From Pyrinomonadaceae bacterium (GTDB lineage: Bacteria; Acidobacteriota; Blastocatellia; Pyrinomonadales; Pyrinomonadaceae), in the NCBI GenBank assembly GCA_014380365.1, contig JACMJZ010000004.1:1-64000 (forward strand): 64,000 bases of DNA, given 5' to 3'. A program made the translations under genes and the position numbers. Numbering within the stretch: position 1 is the stretch's first letter; each line of letters starts with the position of its first letter. The notes below the pieces were generated by a model. The model had not been told where the DNA came from. It ran no database searches and saw only the letters and a program-made list of their open reading frames with translations. This document shows positions 62,106 through 64,000 of this stretch, in pieces.

Positions 62106-62200
62106 TCAGACCCCCCTGCGGTGGCGGGCGGGCACGTGACGCGGATTTGAGTTTTGGAATTAAGGTTTTCGCCCGCCCGCTACCGCCGGCGGTTCTGACA
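62105..62200. repeat. Family B inverted repeat
   Basis: TCAGACCCCCCTGCGGTGGC, starting at the pdhB stop codon, faces GCCCGCCCGCTACCGCCGGC and GGTTCTGAC. It lies between pdhB and pdhC. First copy at 16426-16530. Confidence 0.82.
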
Positions 62201-62218
62201 GGATCACCAACAAACAAA

Positions 62219-63580
62219 ATGGCAACTAAGGTAATCATGCCCAAGCTCTCTCCCACCATGGAGGAGGGACAACTTTCTCGCTGGCTCAAGAAAGAAGGCG
62301 ACAAAGTATCCATGGGCGAACCGCTCGCCGAGATTGATACGGACAAGGCGACGATGGAAATGCAGGCGCTCGGGAATGGCGTACTGCGCAAGATTTTGAT
62401 CCAGGACGGCGAGTCAGCCCCACTCGGCCAATTGATTGCCATCATCGGCGAGCCTGACGAAGATATCTCATCGCTCTTGAGCCAGACTGAGACTGCGCAA
62501 CCGGCCAAGGCATCAACCCCGGATAAGGCCCCGACCCAGGAGGAAACCCAAGCCGCACCTTCCCCCGAACCTCGCGCAGAATCCAAACCCAAGGATGAGG
62601 CTCTAGCTGAAGGTCCGCCCCGGGATGAAACGAATGCGGGCGACAGCGGCGGCAAGGGCGATAAGGCCGGCAGCGCTGGCGGAAATGGAACTCAGCGAGC
62701 GCGATTGATAGTTTCACCGCTGGCGGCACGGATGGCGGCAGAATCAGGGATTGATTTGCGGTCTGTAAGCGGTAGCGGTCCGGGCGGGAGAATTATTAAG
62801 CGGGACGTCTTGGACTTAGTTGCCGGCAAGGGCCCCGCCCCTGCAACTGCGGAAGACGGCCAGCGAACTGTGGTGCAGCAGTCCCCTGCCGAGCCTTCTG
62901 CTTTCCGCGATGCGCCGGTTAGTGAAATGCGGCGCACGATCGCTAAGCGACTGGTAACTTCGCTTGGTCCTATCCCCCACTTCTTTCTCACCACCGAGAT
63001 CGAAATGGATCGAGCGGCGGAGATGCGCGCTGGCATAAATGCGCTCGATCCCGAGCTGAAGATCAGCATCAACGACATCATTATCAAGGTTGCGGCGGCG
63101 GCACTCAGACAGCATCCCCAAGTGAATGCGTCGTTCCAGGACAAAGTCGTCAGGTACTACGAACATGCCGACATCGGTGTGGCAGTAGCCATCGAGGACG
63201 GGCTGATAACGCCGATCGTCCGTTCCGCCGATCAAAAGTCGTTGAGCCAAATCGCTTCGGAGATTCGCGACCTCTCCGGAAGAGCGCGCAACCGCAAGCT
63301 ACGTCCCGAAGAGTTTATCGGCGCGACGTTTTCCGTCAGCAATCTGGGAATGTTTGGAATCGACGAATTCACTGCCGTGATTAATCCGCCCGAAGGTGCA
63401 ATCCTGGCCATCGGTGCGATGGCGCCGAAACCGGTGGTTCGTGAGAATGAAATCGTGGTCCGCCAGATGATGCGCGTTACGATGTCCTGCGATCATCGCG
63501 TTATCGATGGCGCTACCGGCGCGAAGTTTTTACAGACTTTCAAAAAGATTCTCGAGAACCCGCTGTTCCTGGTTGTCTGA
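62219..63580 (+). CDS. pdhC: Dihydrolipoamide acetyltransferase, pyruvate dehydrogenase E2
   Basis: About 453 residues from the ATG at 62219. One lipoyl domain (1-80) with the lipoylated lysine in EIDTDKATMEMQ, an Ala/Pro/Lys-rich linker, a peripheral-subunit-binding domain (about 158-195, VSPLAARMAAESGIDLRSVS), and a catalytic domain ending in DHRVIDGATGAKFL with the active-site His and Asp. It forms the complex core and hands acetyl groups to CoA. No E3 gene is in view. Confidence 0.95.
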   Translation: MATKVIMPKLSPTMEEGQLSRWLKKEGDKVSMGEPLAEIDTDKATMEMQALGNGVLRKILIQDGESAPLGQLIAIIGEPDEDISSLLSQTETAQPAKASTPDKAPTQEETQAAPSPEPRAESKPKDEALAEGPPRDETNAGDSGGKGDKAGSAGGNGTQRARLIVSPLAARMAAESGIDLRSVSGSGPGGRIIKRDVLDLVAGKGPAPATAEDGQRTVVQQSPAEPSAFRDAPVSEMRRTIAKRLVTSLGPIPHFFLTTEIEMDRAAEMRAGINALDPELKISINDIIIKVAAAALRQHPQVNASFQDKVVRYYEHADIGVAVAIEDGLITPIVRSADQKSLSQIASEIRDLSGRARNRKLRPEEFIGATFSVSNLGMFGIDEFTAVINPPEGAILAIGAMAPKPVVRENEIVVRQMMRVTMSCDHRVIDGATGAKFLQTFKKILENPLFLVV

Positions 63581-63620
63581 GAGTTCGCGGCTGCGTAATA
63601 CCCTGACAGCGTTCCTCAGC

Positions 63621-63712
63621 TTAAACCGCAAAGGACGCGAAGACTGCGCCAAGGACGCAAAGGAACCTTTGCGATCTTTGCGCTCCACTTTGCGACCTTT
63701 GCGGTTAAGTCT
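63621..63712. repeat. Inverted repeat of CGCAAAG motifs (family D)
   Basis: AAACCGCAAAGGACGCGAAG and GGACGCAAAGGAACC face TTGCGATCTTTGCGCTCCAC and CTTTGCGGTT. It lies between pdhC and the EamA gene. Confidence 0.85.
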
Positions 63713-63749
63713 TTCGGAGGCTGATTCGGAATTTAACCCGACACTGATA

Positions 63750-64000
63750 ATGCCCGCTCTCCCGTCATTCAAGGATAGAAACCTCACGCCACATCTGGCG
63801 CTCGTTGCCGTTCAGGTTATGTTTGGCACGTGGCCTATCTTTGGCAAAATCGTACTGAGGTCTATGTCGAGCACTAGTCTGGTCGGGTTCCGCATCTGCG
63901 GCGCTGCGATCGTGCTCACGCTATTCCGCAGGCAATTAGGCGAGTTGATTCGCTTGCCTAGGCGCATCCTTGCCTGGGTGTTGCTCTCAAGTTTCCTGGG
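63750..64000 (+). CDS. EamA/DMT-family transporter, N-terminal part (runs off window)
   Basis: The frame opens with ATG at 63750 and stays open to the end of the window (about 83 residues). After a short start, LALVAVQVMFGTWPIFGKIV is the typical first helix of an EamA repeat, and GFRICGAAIVLTLF the second. A third hydrophobic segment follows (ILAWVLLSSFLG). These proteins usually have ten helices and export metabolites. Only the 5' part is visible. Confidence 0.8.
   Translation, partial: MPALPSFKDRNLTPHLALVAVQVMFGTWPIFGKIVLRSMSSTSLVGFRICGAAIVLTLFRRQLGELIRLPRRILAWVLLSSFL

Overview
The window looks like a chromosomal stretch from a soil-type Acidobacteriota, most likely class Blastocatellia. 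The inference rests on two secreted von Willebrand A proteins of the type common in acidobacteria, zinc-ribbon and AIM24-type proteins, a dense load of intergenic palindromic repeats, and housekeeping gene combinations typical of that group. I could not run a taxonomic search. No rRNA, tRNA or CRISPR array was recognised.

Layout. 1-870: a REP-associated tyrosine transposase (RAYT) between inverted REP sequences, with a three-copy 50-bp tandem array on one side and the severed 3' end of a propionyl-CoA-carboxylase-type beta subunit on the other. 874-5376: small accessory genes (zinc ribbon, two NTF2-fold proteins, a PQQ-type beta-propeller, a YdcF-family protein). 5400-8413: an integron cassette array without an integrase in view. 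Three attC-like sites (6341-6444, 6926-7023, 7886-7993) and one partial site, all oriented to the minus strand, separate DUF817, DUF4262, a high-GC reversed ORF and a frameshifted SMI1/KNR4 gene. 8637-13174: a 21-bp repeat tract, a VWA protein, a two-DTG aspartyl protease with a glycine-zipper protein, and an S41 peptidase homologue lacking both catalytic residues. 13348-18115 (plus): ruvX, mltG, three unknown exported or membrane proteins, a second VWA protein.

18210-31331 (minus) is a long, nearly continuous gene train: yajQ, polyprenyl synthetase, a coiled-coil/winged-helix protein, a MurU-AmgK cell-wall recycling pair, asnS, a helical protein plus Hsp70-like ATPase pair, a methyltransferase, a LOG protein, an AIM24 protein, arginase and ddl. 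31603-34324 (plus) adds nagZ and an extracellular solute-binding lipoprotein, so recycling genes (nagZ, amgK, murU) and wall-building genes (mltG, ddl) are both represented. 34387-45200 (minus): tsaC, an O-methyltransferase, an NtrC-type regulator and a membrane histidine kinase flanking a secreted protein, an OmpA-type protein, an OmpR-type regulator and an alcohol dehydrogenase. 45676-49383 (plus): an ABC exporter and yicC-gmk-rpoZ. 49419-64000: ETF-quinone oxidoreductase, a DUF3142/large secreted protein pair, a YyaL-type protein, an HD-GYP/GAF/GGDEF protein with a structured leader, the pyruvate dehydrogenase genes pdhA-pdhB-pdhC, and the start of an EamA transporter.

The most striking large-scale feature is the intergenic space. 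At least a dozen families of long inverted repeats, several in more than one copy, sit directly against stop codons of unrelated genes. One of them (the REP family) matches the resident RAYT. The strongest candidates for further attention are the integrase-less cassette array, the RAYT/REP system, the Hsp70-like two-gene module placed right behind asnS, the catalytically dead S41 protein, and the pseudoknot-capable leader of the HD-GYP gene.
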